In this document: in pieces, positions 32,184 through 40,609 of the stretch
Numbering within the stretch: the stretch's first letter is position 1
Layout: every line of letters begins with the position of its first letter
Source: Nanchangia anserum
GTDB lineage: Bacteria; Actinomycetota; Actinomycetes; Actinomycetales; Actinomycetaceae
Reading direction: 5' to 3'
Assembly: GCF_015240065.1 (NCBI RefSeq)
Contig: NZ_CP060506.1
Location: forward strand, 744,001-808,000
Length of the DNA: 64,000 bases
Position numbers and translations under genes: made by a program
Notes under the pieces: model-generated
Databases searched by the model: none
Told to the model about the DNA's origin: nothing
What the model saw: the letters and a program-made list of their open reading frames with translations, nothing else

Positions 32184-33266
32184 ATGCGGATCGTTGAAGT
32201 CGTTGGAAGCGCCGAGGGGGGCATGGCTGCGCACGTGCGCCAGGTCGTCGAACTCACCCGCGATGCCGGCAACGACGTCATCTTGGCGGCTCCGGCGAGT
32301 TTCCGGGCGGCTGATTCGATTCGCCGCATCGACGTCGAGATTGGCGATCGTCCGGGGGCTGAACTAGTGACGGCACTGCGTCGGCTCCGCCGCGTTGCCC
32401 GCGGCGCTGACGTCGTGCACGCCCACGGCATCCGCTCGTCGTTCGTCGCCGCGCTCGCGCTGCCTCGTCGGGTCCGGCTCGTCTCGACGTGGCATTCCGT
32501 GCCGGGTGGCGACGGGCGCTCGCGCGTGAGTGAGGTCATGATGCACGTCGTCGCTCGCCGAGCCGCGGTGGTCTTGACTGTGTCGGAGGCGTTGGGGGAG
32601 CGCGCTCGCGGTTGCGGCGCTCGCCGCGTCGAGCGTGCCCTCGTGCCGCCGCCGAGCGTGAGCGACGGGCGTATCGAGCGCGCCCGCGCGGCGGGGATCG
32701 CTCGCGCGGATCGCGAGATCCTCACGATCGCCCGCCTCGCCCCGCAAAAAGGGATCGATCTGGCGGTCGAAGCCTCTGCTTTGCTCGCGGCCTCGGGATG
32801 CCACCATGCGTGGCACATTTGCGGCGACGGTCCCCTGCGAGCCGAAACCGAGGACGCGATTGCGCGCAGTGGCGCGCCCGTCCATCTCGATGGACACTGC
32901 GACGACGTCGCCTCCCGGCTCATGCGGTGCACGGTCTTTGTCCAGACATCGCGCTCCGAAGGCCAACCTGTCGCCGTTCAAGAAGCGCTCGCCGCCGGAT
33001 GCGCCATCGTCGCTACCGACGTCGGCGGGACGCGAGAGGTTCTCGGCAACGCGGGCGAGATCGTGGCCACCGATGCCCACGCCCTCGCCCGAACTCTCTC
33101 CACACTCATGGGTGACGAGGAAGGCCAGGCGCGGCTGCGACAGCTCGCACGCTCGAGGGCGACGAGGCTGCCGAGACCAGCAGACGTCTACGCCCAACTC
33201 GAGCGGATATATGCGGGCCGCCCGGACACTGATGCACCCGCAGGCGCACACCCAGGGCAGGAGTGA
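32184..33266 (+). CDS. GT4-family glycosyltransferase
   Basis: This retaining, nucleotide-sugar-dependent glycosyltransferase has two Rossmann domains. The N-terminus MRIVEVVGSAEGGMAAHVRQ holds the GGM loop. VVHAHGIRSS and LVSTWHSVPGG are acceptor-side motifs. The donor site is ILTIARLAPQKGIDL, and the E-x7-E signature is in SEGQPVAVQEALA. It has 360 residues and no membrane segment. GGGAGGT precedes ATG. Placed after MraY-like and MurJ-like genes, it may add a sugar to a lipid-linked envelope precursor. The exact donor and acceptor cannot be told. Confidence 0.88.
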   Translation: MRIVEVVGSAEGGMAAHVRQVVELTRDAGNDVILAAPASFRAADSIRRIDVEIGDRPGAELVTALRRLRRVARGADVVHAHGIRSSFVAALALPRRVRLVSTWHSVPGGDGRSRVSEVMMHVVARRAAVVLTVSEALGERARGCGARRVERALVPPPSVSDGRIERARAAGIARADREILTIARLAPQKGIDLAVEASALLAASGCHHAWHICGDGPLRAETEDAIARSGAPVHLDGHCDDVASRLMRCTVFVQTSRSEGQPVAVQEALAAGCAIVATDVGGTREVLGNAGEIVATDAHALARTLSTLMGDEEGQARLRQLARSRATRLPRPADVYAQLERIYAGRPDTDAPAGAHPGQE

Positions 33267-33269
33267 CTG

Positions 33270-33914
33270 ATGATCCGCGACACTGTTCAGGACGCCGAGG
33301 TGAAGAAGAGCGCGACGATCTACCGCGGTGCGGTCTTCTCGTTCCGCTCCGACGAGATCTCTCTCGACGACACAGCCGAGCCGCTTACCCGCGATTACAT
33401 CCATCACCCGGGAGCCGTCGCCATCGTCGCGCTCGCCGAGGGCGAGAACGGACCCGAGATCTGCCTCGTCAACCAGTACCGCCACCCCGTCGGCATGCGG
33501 CTGTGGGAGGTTCCGGCCGGCCTCACCGACGTTCCCGATGAATCGCTCGTGAAAGCGGCTCAGCGCGAACTGGCCGAAGAAGCGGGGCTCGGCGCCCGCC
33601 GGTGGGACACGCTCGCCGATTTCTATACCTCGCCCGGGTGCACGAGCGAAGCGCTGCGGATCTTCCTGGCTCGTGACCTGTACGAGACCGCCGCCGAGGG
33701 CTTCGTACGTGAGGGAGAGGAGGCCGACATGGAATGCCGCTTCGTGCCCCTGGCCGAGGTCATCGAGGCTATCTTGAGCGGGCACGTGCACAACCCGTCT
33801 CTGCTCGTCGGAGTCCTCACGACCGCTCACGCAATCACGTCTGGATTCGTCGGGCTGCGGCCCGCCGATGCGCCGTGGCAGGCCGATCGCGCGATGCCGG
33901 GTGACGCCGTGTGA
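33270..33914 (+). CDS. NUDIX hydrolase, ADP-ribose pyrophosphatase type
   Basis: The enzyme probably hydrolyses ADP-ribose or a related nucleotide diphosphate. The NUDIX box lies at residues about 83-107 (ESLVKAAQRELAEEAGLGA), preceded by EVPAGLTD as in ADP-ribose pyrophosphatases. Residues 117-127 (FYTSPGCTSE) match the loop that extends the active site in this subfamily. Its ribosome binding site GGAG is inside the end of the glycosyltransferase gene, 3 bases away, so they are co-transcribed. Length 214 is normal. Confidence 0.9.
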   Translation: MIRDTVQDAEVKKSATIYRGAVFSFRSDEISLDDTAEPLTRDYIHHPGAVAIVALAEGENGPEICLVNQYRHPVGMRLWEVPAGLTDVPDESLVKAAQRELAEEAGLGARRWDTLADFYTSPGCTSEALRIFLARDLYETAAEGFVREGEEADMECRFVPLAEVIEAILSGHVHNPSLLVGVLTTAHAITSGFVGLRPADAPWQADRAMPGDAV

Positions 33915-33973
33915 GAGTCCCCACCCGGCGACGCGTATTTACTTAAGTGCGTCGTTGCCAAATTGGGTTTAGA

Positions 33974-33988
33974 GTGGTGAGCGACCAC
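33974..33988. promoter_or_regulatory. Candidate SufR operator
   Basis: An inverted repeat GTGGT-N5-ACCAC lies 35 bases before the sufR start and just after a TTTAGAGT stretch that could be a -10 box. The layout, two 5-base arms with a 5-base spacer, resembles the reported SufR sites of other bacteria. A second palindrome, acttaagt, lies at about 33941-33948 upstream. Confidence 0.42.
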
Positions 33989-34022
33989 ACGCCGAGGACA
34001 TGACGCGCAGCAAGGAGGGATC

Positions 34023-34711
34023 GTGAGCGAGTCCGAACCCACCCGCCAAGCGGTCCTCGATCTGGTCATCGAAAAAGGCCCCGTCACCGCCGCCGTCATG
34101 GCGAAGATCCTCGGCCTGACGACGGCGGCCGTGCGCCGACACATCACCTCGCTGGAGGACGACGGGATGATCGCCGTCTACGAGGGCCAGGCATCGACCA
34201 AGCCGCGCAAACGCGGCCGCCCTGCCCGTCACTACGTCGCCACGGGCAAGGGACACACGGGCCTGTCTGACGGCTATTCCGACCTCGCGCGCAAAGCCAT
34301 GGGCTACATCGCCCAGATTGCCGGCGACGAAGCCGTCGATTCGTTTGCCGCCGCGCGCTCGCGCGTCATCGAGCGGCGCTATGCCCCGCTCGTGCGCGAC
34401 GCCGGGCCCGATCCGCGCGCGCGGCGCTCGCGCTCGCGGACGCGTTGACGGCGGATGGATACGCCGCGACGATCCGTGACGTCGGCGATGGCGGATTCGT
34501 CATTCAACTGTGCCAGGGGCATTGCCCCGTGCGCGATGTGGCCGGGGAATTTCCCCAGCTGTGTGAAGCCGAGACCGCGGCATTTGCGCGTCTGCTCGAC
34601 GTGCACGTGCAGCGTCTCGCCACGTTGGCCGACGGTGACCACGTCTGTACGACGTCGGTTCCCGTCGCCTTACCGACACCCCGCAGGCGCCATTCCCATC
34701 AGGAGCGCTAG
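34023..34711 (+). CDS. sufR: SufR-type iron-sulphur winged-helix regulator (apparent frameshift)
   Basis: SufR represses the suf operon when its own Fe-S cluster is present. The N-terminal winged helix is in GPVTAAVMAKILGLTTAAVRRHI. The C-terminal part carries three cysteines in CQGHC-x12-C, fitting a cluster site. One frameshift lies in a GC-repeat near 34412-34420: the first frame ends in RARRSRSRTR, while the second continues as ALALADALTADGYAATIRD. Joined length is about 229 residues. AAGGAGG precedes GTG. The gene lies 30 bases before sufB, so it is expected to control its own operon. Confidence 0.85.
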
Positions 34712-34741
34712 GGCGTGCGGATGTATCAGGAAGGAAAATAG

Positions 34742-36196
34742 ATGACATCGTCTCCGCCGGTTATGGCGACGTCCGAAGAAAAGGAACGTGCCGACCAGCA
34801 GATCATCGACTCGATCGGAACGACCTACGATTACGGCTGGCACGACTCCGATGCCGCCGGCGAGGCCGCTCAGCGTGGTCTCAACGAGGACATCGTTCGT
34901 TCCATCTCGGCTCAAAAGAACGAGCCCGAATGGATGCTCAAGCGTCGCCTCAAGGCACTGACTGTCTTTGATCGCAAGCCCATGCCGACGTGGGGGCCGG
35001 ACCTGTCGAACCTCGACATGGAGTCGATCAAGTACTTCGTGCGCTCGACGGACAAGGTGTCGAACACGTGGGAGGCCCTGCCTGAGGAAATCCGCAACAC
35101 GTACGACCGCCTGGGAATTCCCGAGGCGGAACGCAATCGACTGGTCGCCGGGGTGGCCGCGCAGTACGAATCCGAGGTCGTCTACAACCAGATTCACGAG
35201 GATCTCGAGCGTCAGGGCGTCGTCTTCCTCGACACCGATACCGCGCTGAAGGAACACCCCGAGCTGTTCCAGGAATACTTTGGCCGGGCCGTTCCCGCCG
35301 GTGACAACAAGTTCGCCGCGCTGAATACGGCCGTGTGGTCGGGTGGATCGTTCATCTACGTCCCCAAGGGCGTCCACGTCGAGATCCCGCTGCAGGCCTA
35401 CTTCCGGATTAACACCGAGAACATGGGGCAGTTCGAGCGCACCCTCATCATTTGCGACGAGGACTCCTACGTCCACTACGTCGAGGGCTGCACGGCGCCG
35501 ATCTACTCGACCGACTCCCTTCACGCGGCCATCGTCGAGATCTTCGTCAACAAGGGAGCCCGCTGCCGCTACACGACCGTCCAAAACTGGTCGAACAACG
35601 TCTACAACCTCGTCACCCAGCGCGCCGTGTGCGCCGAGGGCGCGACGATGGAGTGGATCGATGGCAACATCGGCTCGAAGATGAACATGAAGTACCCCTC
35701 GGTGTACCTGACGGGTCCCCACGCGCGTGGTGAGGCGCTGTCGATCGCGTTCGCCGGCGAGGGCCAGCACCAGGACACGGGCGCCAAGATGATCCACATG
35801 GCTCCGCGTACTTCCTCATCGATCGTGTCGAAGTCCATTTCGCGCAACGGCGGGCGTTCGTCGTACCGTGGTCTCGTCCAGGTCAACGAGGAAGCGCGCC
35901 ACTCGAAGTCGTCCGTGGTCTGCGACGCCCTGCTCGTCGACCAGATCTCGCGTACCGATACCTACCCCTACGTCGACGTGCGCACCGACGACGTCGAAAT
36001 GGGACACGAGGCGACGGTGTCGAAGGTCAGCGAGGATCAGCTGTTCTACCTCATGAGCCGCGGCATGACCGAGACCGAGGCGATGGCGATGATCGTGCGT
36101 GGCTTCGTCGAGCCGATCGCGCGCGAGCTCCCCATGGAGTACGCCCTCGAACTCAACCGTCTCATCGAACTGCAAATGGAAGGATCGGTGGGCTAG
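34742..36196 (+). CDS. sufB: Fe-S cluster assembly scaffold SufB
   Basis: SufB is the core scaffold of the SUF machine, forming the SufBC2D complex where Fe-S clusters are built. The 484 residues include the family motifs [43 protein letters not shown] and [14 protein letters not shown], then DLVDQIS-like and [17 protein letters not shown] at the C-terminus. The conserved cysteine of the scaffold site is present in [17 protein letters not shown] precedes ATG. The stop overlaps the sufD GTG by one base. Confidence 0.97.
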   Translation: MTSSPPVMATSEEKERADQQIIDSIGTTYDYGWHDSDAAGEAAQRGLNEDIVRSISAQKNEPEWMLKRRLKALTVFDRKPMPTWGPDLSNLDMESIKYFVRSTDKVSNTWEALPEEIRNTYDRLGIPEAERNRLVAGVAAQYESEVVYNQIHEDLERQGVVFLDTDTALKEHPELFQEYFGRAVPAGDNKFAALNTAVWSGGSFIYVPKGVHVEIPLQAYFRINTENMGQFERTLIICDEDSYVHYVEGCTAPIYSTDSLHAAIVEIFVNKGARCRYTTVQNWSNNVYNLVTQRAVCAEGATMEWIDGNIGSKMNMKYPSVYLTGPHARGEALSIAFAGEGQHQDTGAKMIHMAPRTSSSIVSKSISRNGGRSSYRGLVQVNEEARHSKSSVVCDALLVDQISRTDTYPYVDVRTDDVEMGHEATVSKVSEDQLFYLMSRGMTETEAMAMIVRGFVEPIARELPMEYALELNRLIELQMEGSVG

Positions 36197-37344
36197 TGTC
36201 CGAGATCTCCATCACCCAGGACAAGGCTGCGTCCTCGCGCGCCGATCGCGCCAGTTCCTTCGAACTAGCCGATCTGCCGGTTCCGACCGGACGAGAAGAG
36301 GATTGGCGTTTTACCCCGATCGAGCGGGTGCGCGACCTGTTTGATCCCGCGACCTACGGCGGAACCGTCCTGCCGACGGTCGAGGGACCTGACGCGGTCA
36401 CAGTCGAAGAGGTTGAGCGCGGCGATGAGCGGCTGGGTCGCGTCCAGGCCCCCGGCGATCGCACGAGCGTCGTCGCGTGGAACACGTTCGAGCGCGCATG
36501 TGTCCTCACGGTTCCTCGAGGCGCGCAGGTGGACGAGCCCATCTACGTGCGCTATGCCGGTGCGCAGCGCGGTGCTCCGCAGGCTAGCCACCTCGTCATC
36601 GACGTTGCCGCCGACGCGTCGGCCCAGATCATCCTCGAACACACCGGCTCGCTCGTCATGAATGGCACCGTCGAGGTCAACGTCGGCGAGAACGCGTCGC
36701 TCGAGCTCGTTTCCTTGCAGGAATGGGACGCCGAAGCCGTGCACGCGTGCGCGCACCGGATGAACATCGGTGGCGGGGCGAAGCTCAAGCACGTCGTCGT
36801 CACGCTCGGCGGCGAGACCGTGCGCCTGACCCCCGACGTCAACTTCGTGGGCGAGGGGGCTGAGGTCGAGATGCTCGGCCTGTACTTCACCGACACCGAT
36901 CAGCACCACGAGCACCGGCTCTACGTCGACCACGACCTGCGCAATTGCCGCTCGCGCGTGACGTACAAGGGTGCCCTCCAGGGGCAGCGTGCCCACGCGG
37001 TGTGGATCGGCGACGTCCTCATCGGCTCCGGCGCCTTCGGCACGGACTCCTACGAGCTCAACCGCAACCTCGTTCTCAACGAGGGGGCGAAAGCCGACTC
37101 GGTGCCGAACCTCGAGATCGAGAACGGCGATATCGAGGGAGCCGGTCACGCCTCGGCGACCGGTCGATTCGACGATGAACAGCTGTTCTACCTCATGAGC
37201 CGCGGCATGGATGAATCGACGGCCCGCAAGCTCGTCGTCCACGGGTTCTTTGCCGAGCTCATCCATCAGATCGAGATTCCCCACGTCGAGCAGCGGCTGC
37301 TGGATGCGGTCGATGCGGAACTCGAAGCGGGGGGCAATCTGTGA
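36196..37344 (+). CDS. sufD: Fe-S cluster assembly protein SufD
   Basis: SufD is the SufB-like partner in the SufBC2D complex and helps iron entry. The 382 residues include GREEDWRFTPIERV at the N-terminus and HRLYVDHDLRNCRSRVTYKG and RGMDESTARKLVVHGFFAEL at the C-terminus. The start is GTG, overlapping the sufB TAG. The stop overlaps the GTG of the Rieske gene. This frame is intact, in contrast to the three genes that follow. Confidence 0.95.
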   Translation: MSEISITQDKAASSRADRASSFELADLPVPTGREEDWRFTPIERVRDLFDPATYGGTVLPTVEGPDAVTVEEVERGDERLGRVQAPGDRTSVVAWNTFERACVLTVPRGAQVDEPIYVRYAGAQRGAPQASHLVIDVAADASAQIILEHTGSLVMNGTVEVNVGENASLELVSLQEWDAEAVHACAHRMNIGGGAKLKHVVVTLGGETVRLTPDVNFVGEGAEVEMLGLYFTDTDQHHEHRLYVDHDLRNCRSRVTYKGALQGQRAHAVWIGDVLIGSGAFGTDSYELNRNLVLNEGAKADSVPNLEIENGDIEGAGHASATGRFDDEQLFYLMSRGMDESTARKLVVHGFFAELIHQIEIPHVEQRLLDAVDAELEAGGNL

Positions 37345-37672
37345 GCTTTCAGCACGCCTGCTCAACAGCTGACATCGGCCCGGCCGAGGCCCTATCGTGA
37401 CGCTGAGCACCGCCGATGCCACTGACGTGGCCGTCGCCATCGCCGTGACTCGGACGGTACGTGGCACGCGATCGGCGATCGGTGCACCCACGGCGACGTG
37501 CTGTTGTCCGAGGGTGAGGTCGAAGACGGCAGCATCGAGTGTTGGGGACACTCGGCGCGCTTCGACCTCACACCGGCACGCCCACGCTGCCGGCGACGCA
37601 CCCCCCGTATATCCGTTATCGATCGATGAGGACCGCGTCCTCGTCGACGTCGATCACCCAACTCAAGCGTAA
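37341..37672 (+). CDS. Rieske-type ferredoxin of the suf operon (four apparent frameshifts)
   Basis: This small [2Fe-2S] protein is regularly found between sufD and sufC in actinobacteria, perhaps as an electron donor for cluster assembly. The Rieske ligands are present as CTH and, 19 residues later, CWGH (RCTHGDVLLSEGE, then IECWGHSARFDL). The pieces read MSFQHACSTADIGPAEALS, VTLSTADATDVAVAIAV, DSDGTWHAIGDRCTHGD and VYPLSIDEDRVLVDVDHP in order. Shifts lie near 37395, 37447, 37576 and 37605. Joined length is about 110 residues, the normal size. The GTG start overlaps the sufD stop. Confidence 0.75.
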
Positions 37673-37685
37673 GGAACCTATCGAT

Positions 37686-38429
37686 ATGTCGAGTCTGGAA
37701 ATTAAGGACCTGGAAGTCTCGGTCGAGACCCAAGACGGCCCGAAGAATCCTCCACGGCGTCAACCTCGAGATCAAGGACGGCGAGATCCACGCGATCATG
37801 GGACCCAACGGGTCCGGAAAGTCGACGATGGCCTACGCGATCGCCGGCACCCCTCCTACGAGATCGAGGGCGGCGAAGTCCTCCTGGACGGCCACAACAT
37901 CCTCGAGGGCAGCCCGACGAACGCGCGAAGGCCGGTCTGTTCCTCGCCATGCAGTACCCCGTGGAGGTCCCCGGCGTCACCGTGTCGAACTTCCTGCGCA
38001 CGGCGCGCACGGCGATCGACGGCAAGGCCCCGGCGCTGCGTCGTGGGTGAAAATGAAGGAAGCGATGGAGCAGCTGCGCGTCGACCCGGCATTTGCCGAG
38101 CGCGACTTGAACGCCGGCTTCTCGGGCGGTGAGAAGAAGCGCCTGGAGATCCTCCAGATGCAGCTGCTGCACCCCAAGTTCGCCGTCCTCGACGAGACCG
38201 ACTCGGGTCTCGACATCGACGCTCTGCGCGTCGTGTCCGAGGGCGTCAACCACGTGCACGACCAGGTTGGGTGCGGCGTCATGCCATCACCCACTACACG
38301 CGCATCCTCAACTACATCAAGCCCGACTACGTCCACGTCTTCGCCCGTGGTCGCGTCGTCGAATCGGGTGGCCCCGAGCTGGCCGAGATGCTCGAGCGCG
38401 ACGGTTACGACAAGTACATCGAGGCGTAG
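37686..38429 (+). CDS. sufC: Fe-S cluster assembly ATPase SufC (about five apparent frameshifts)
   Basis: SufC is the ABC-type ATPase that drives SufBC2D. Walker A is [10 protein letters not shown], the signature [13 protein letters not shown], and Walker [27 protein letters not shown] and [19 protein letters not shown] follow in the right order. The frame changes near 37745, 37848, 37915, 38040 and 38284. Each change is consistent with a single-base error, and the joined product is about 248 residues as expected. SufC is essential in most actinobacteria that rely on SUF. The next gene starts 12 bases later. Confidence 0.85.
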
Positions 38430-38441
38430 CGAGGAGACACG

Positions 38442-39720
38442 ATGAGCGAGTCGACGCGCCCGGCCATACCCCTGTCAGCGGACGAGGTGGCGCACCTGCG
38501 CAGCGAGTTTCCGCTGCTGGCGCGTACCGGGCGCGCCGGCTCGCCCATTACCTATCTCGATGCCTCGGCGACGTCGCAAAAGCCTCGGGTCGTCATCGAT
38601 GCTGAGGCGGACTTCTACGCCCGCTCCAACGGCGCGGTCAACGGGGCACTCACGTGCTTGCCGACGAGGCGTCAGCGATCTACGAAGACGCCCGCGCCGC
38701 AGTAGCCGGCTTCGTCGGGGCCGACCCGGATGAGATCGCGTGGACGAAAAACGCGACCGAGGCGTTTAACGTCGTTGCCTATTCGCTGCTTGACGCCACG
38801 CTGGCCAAGCACGGGGCCTACCAGCTGGGCGAGGGCGCTCGGATCGTCGTCACACTGCGGAACACCACGCGAATCTCGTGCCCTGGCAGCGGCTGGCTGC
38901 GCGGGTGGGAGCGGAGTTTGCCTGGCTCGACCTCACCCCAGACGTCGCATCGACCTCGACACGCTCGACGTCATCACGCCGAATACGGCGGTCGTCGCCT
39001 TTACCCACCTGTCCAACGTCACGGGGGCGTTCTCGCCGGTTACCGATCGTCGCCGCCGCTCGCAACGTCGGCGCTCTCGTCGTCCTCGACACGTGCCAGT
39101 CTGCGGCTCACGTGCCGCTCGACCTGCATGCTCTCGACGTCGACGTCGCCGCACTGTCGGCGCACAAGATGTGCGGTCCGACGGGCATCGGGGCGTTGTA
39201 CGTACGTCGCGAGGTCGCCGAGGCGCTTCCGCCGGCACTCGTCGGGGGATCGATGGTTGCCGACGTGGCGATGGAGACGACGACGTATCAGGATCCACCG
39301 CTGAAGTTCGAGGCGGGAACGCAGCCCGTCGCCCAAATCGCCGGCTGGAAGGCAGCCGTCGAGTTTCTCAGCGGCATCGGGATGGAGCGCGTGGCTGCGC
39401 ACGAGCGGCACATTACCGAGGCGCTCATCGACGCGATCTCGGCCATCGATGGGGTGCGCCTGTTGGGACCGGCGCACACTCGCGATCGGGTTGCCGTCGC
39501 GGCGTTCACCCTCGGCGACGTCCACCCCCACGACATCGGCCAGGTTCTCGACGCCACGGACGTGGCCATCCGCGTCGGCCACCACTGCGCGATTCCTCTG
39601 CATCGTTTCTTTGGGGTGCGCGCCTCGGCGCGGGCCTCGGCCTCGCTGACGACAACGGTGGACGAGATCGACCGATTGGCTCGCGGCCTCGAGCAGGTTC
39701 GCCAGTTCTTTATAAGGTAG
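38442..39720 (+). CDS. sufS: Cysteine desulfurase SufS (about four apparent frameshifts)
   Basis: SufS is a PLP enzyme that takes sulphur from cysteine for Fe-S cluster assembly. The PLP lysine is in SAHKMCGPTGIGALY, and the active-site cysteine in RVGHHCAIPLHRFFGV. The N-terminus reads FPLLARTGRAGSPITYLDASATSQKP. Shifts lie near 38643, 38855, 38945 and 39042. After 39045 the frame is intact to the end. The joined product is about 425 residues, normal for group II desulfurases. GAGGAG precedes ATG. The partner SufU follows at once. Confidence 0.87.
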
Positions 39721-39725
39721 GCATC

Positions 39726-40250
39726 GTGCATTCGCTTGACCAGCTTTATCAACAGATCATTCTCGATCACGCCCAGGCTCGCACGGGCAGCGGCACGATC
39801 CCGGACACGGCGACGAATTCGTCGCACCAGGTGAACCCCACGTGCGGCGACGAGGTGACGCTGGCGCTGAGCCTCGGCACGGATGGGACAATCGATGATC
39901 TCGTGTGGGAAGGCGAGGGATGTTCGATCTCGCAGGCGTCGCTGTCGATGATGTGCGAACTCGTTGACGGCAAAACTCCCGCGGAAATCCGCGCTCTCGA
40001 CGAGGCCTTTTCCACAATGATGCACTCGCGCGGTGGTGACGTTGACGACGACATCCTCGACACGCTTGGCGATGCCGCGAGTCTGCAGGGAACCTCGCAG
40101 TTCCCCAACCGCGTCAAATGCGCCTTGCTGGGATGGATGGCCCTGCGTGACGCCCTCGTTCACGCCGAGGGGGAGCGAAGGAGGAGAAGTGACGAACCCG
40201 ATGGCAGACCCCGACCCCGTTCCTCAGCGCTTCGCCGAGGTTCCGGGTGA
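39726..40250 (+). CDS. sufU: Zinc-dependent sulphur transfer protein SufU
   Basis: SufU accepts sulphur from SufS and passes it to SufBCD. Zinc ligands are Cys40 and Asp42 (NPTCGDE), Cys66 (GEGCSIS) and Cys132 (RVKCALL). The start is GTG, 5 bases after sufS. The usual family length is about 150 residues, while this frame gives 174. The extra Arg-rich tail runs 62 bases into sufT. Either the protein has an odd tail or one base is missing in the G run near 40170, after which the frame would stop at the TGA at 40190. Confidence 0.92.
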   Translation: MHSLDQLYQQIILDHAQARTGSGTIPDTATNSSHQVNPTCGDEVTLALSLGTDGTIDDLVWEGEGCSISQASLSMMCELVDGKTPAEIRALDEAFSTMMHSRGGDVDDDILDTLGDAASLQGTSQFPNRVKCALLGWMALRDALVHAEGERRRRSDEPDGRPRPRSSALRRGSG

Positions 40251-40593
40251 GCAGACTTCGACCCCGGCGGCAGCCGGGCCGGGAGGCATCACCGAGGAAG
40301 ACGTTCGCGAGGCTCTGCGCGACGTCATCGATCCCGAACTCGGGATCAACATCGTCGATCTCGGCTTGCTCTACGGCGTCATTTTCAACGAGGACGGCTC
40401 GGTCATCCTCGATATGACGCTGACATCCGCGGCATGCCCCCTCACCGACGTCATCGAGAACCAGGTGCAGACGATCCTCGCCGGAATGGTGACGAGTGCC
40501 CGGGTGAACTGGGTGTGGATGCCGCCGTGGGGACCCGATCGCATCACCGAGGAAGGGCGCGACCAGCTGCGCGCCCTCGGCTTCAACGTCTAG
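40189..40593 (+). CDS. sufT: SufT/MIP18-family Fe-S maturation protein
   Basis: This DUF59 protein helps mature Fe-S proteins and regularly ends actinobacterial suf operons. Key segments are DVIDPELGINIVDLGLLYGV and LTSAACPLTDVIENQV, with the conserved cysteine. The start is probably GTG at 40189, 4 bases after AAGGAGG; ATG at 40201 is an alternative. The first 35 residues are Pro/Ala/Gly-rich and likely disordered. Length 134. The stop lies 16 bases from the convergent treC stop, with no clear hairpin between. Confidence 0.9.
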   Translation: MTNPMADPDPVPQRFAEVPGEQTSTPAAAGPGGITEEDVREALRDVIDPELGINIVDLGLLYGVIFNEDGSVILDMTLTSAACPLTDVIENQVQTILAGMVTSARVNWVWMPPWGPDRITEEGRDQLRALGFNV

Positions 40594-40609
40594 TCGCTAC
40601 CCGCCCGCG

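Noticed and set aside
37341-39720. Rieske, sufC and sufS as pseudogenes
   Set aside because: The protein families continue fully in alternating frames with all catalytic residues, and sufB, sufD, sufU and sufT are intact. Sequence error explains this better than decay.
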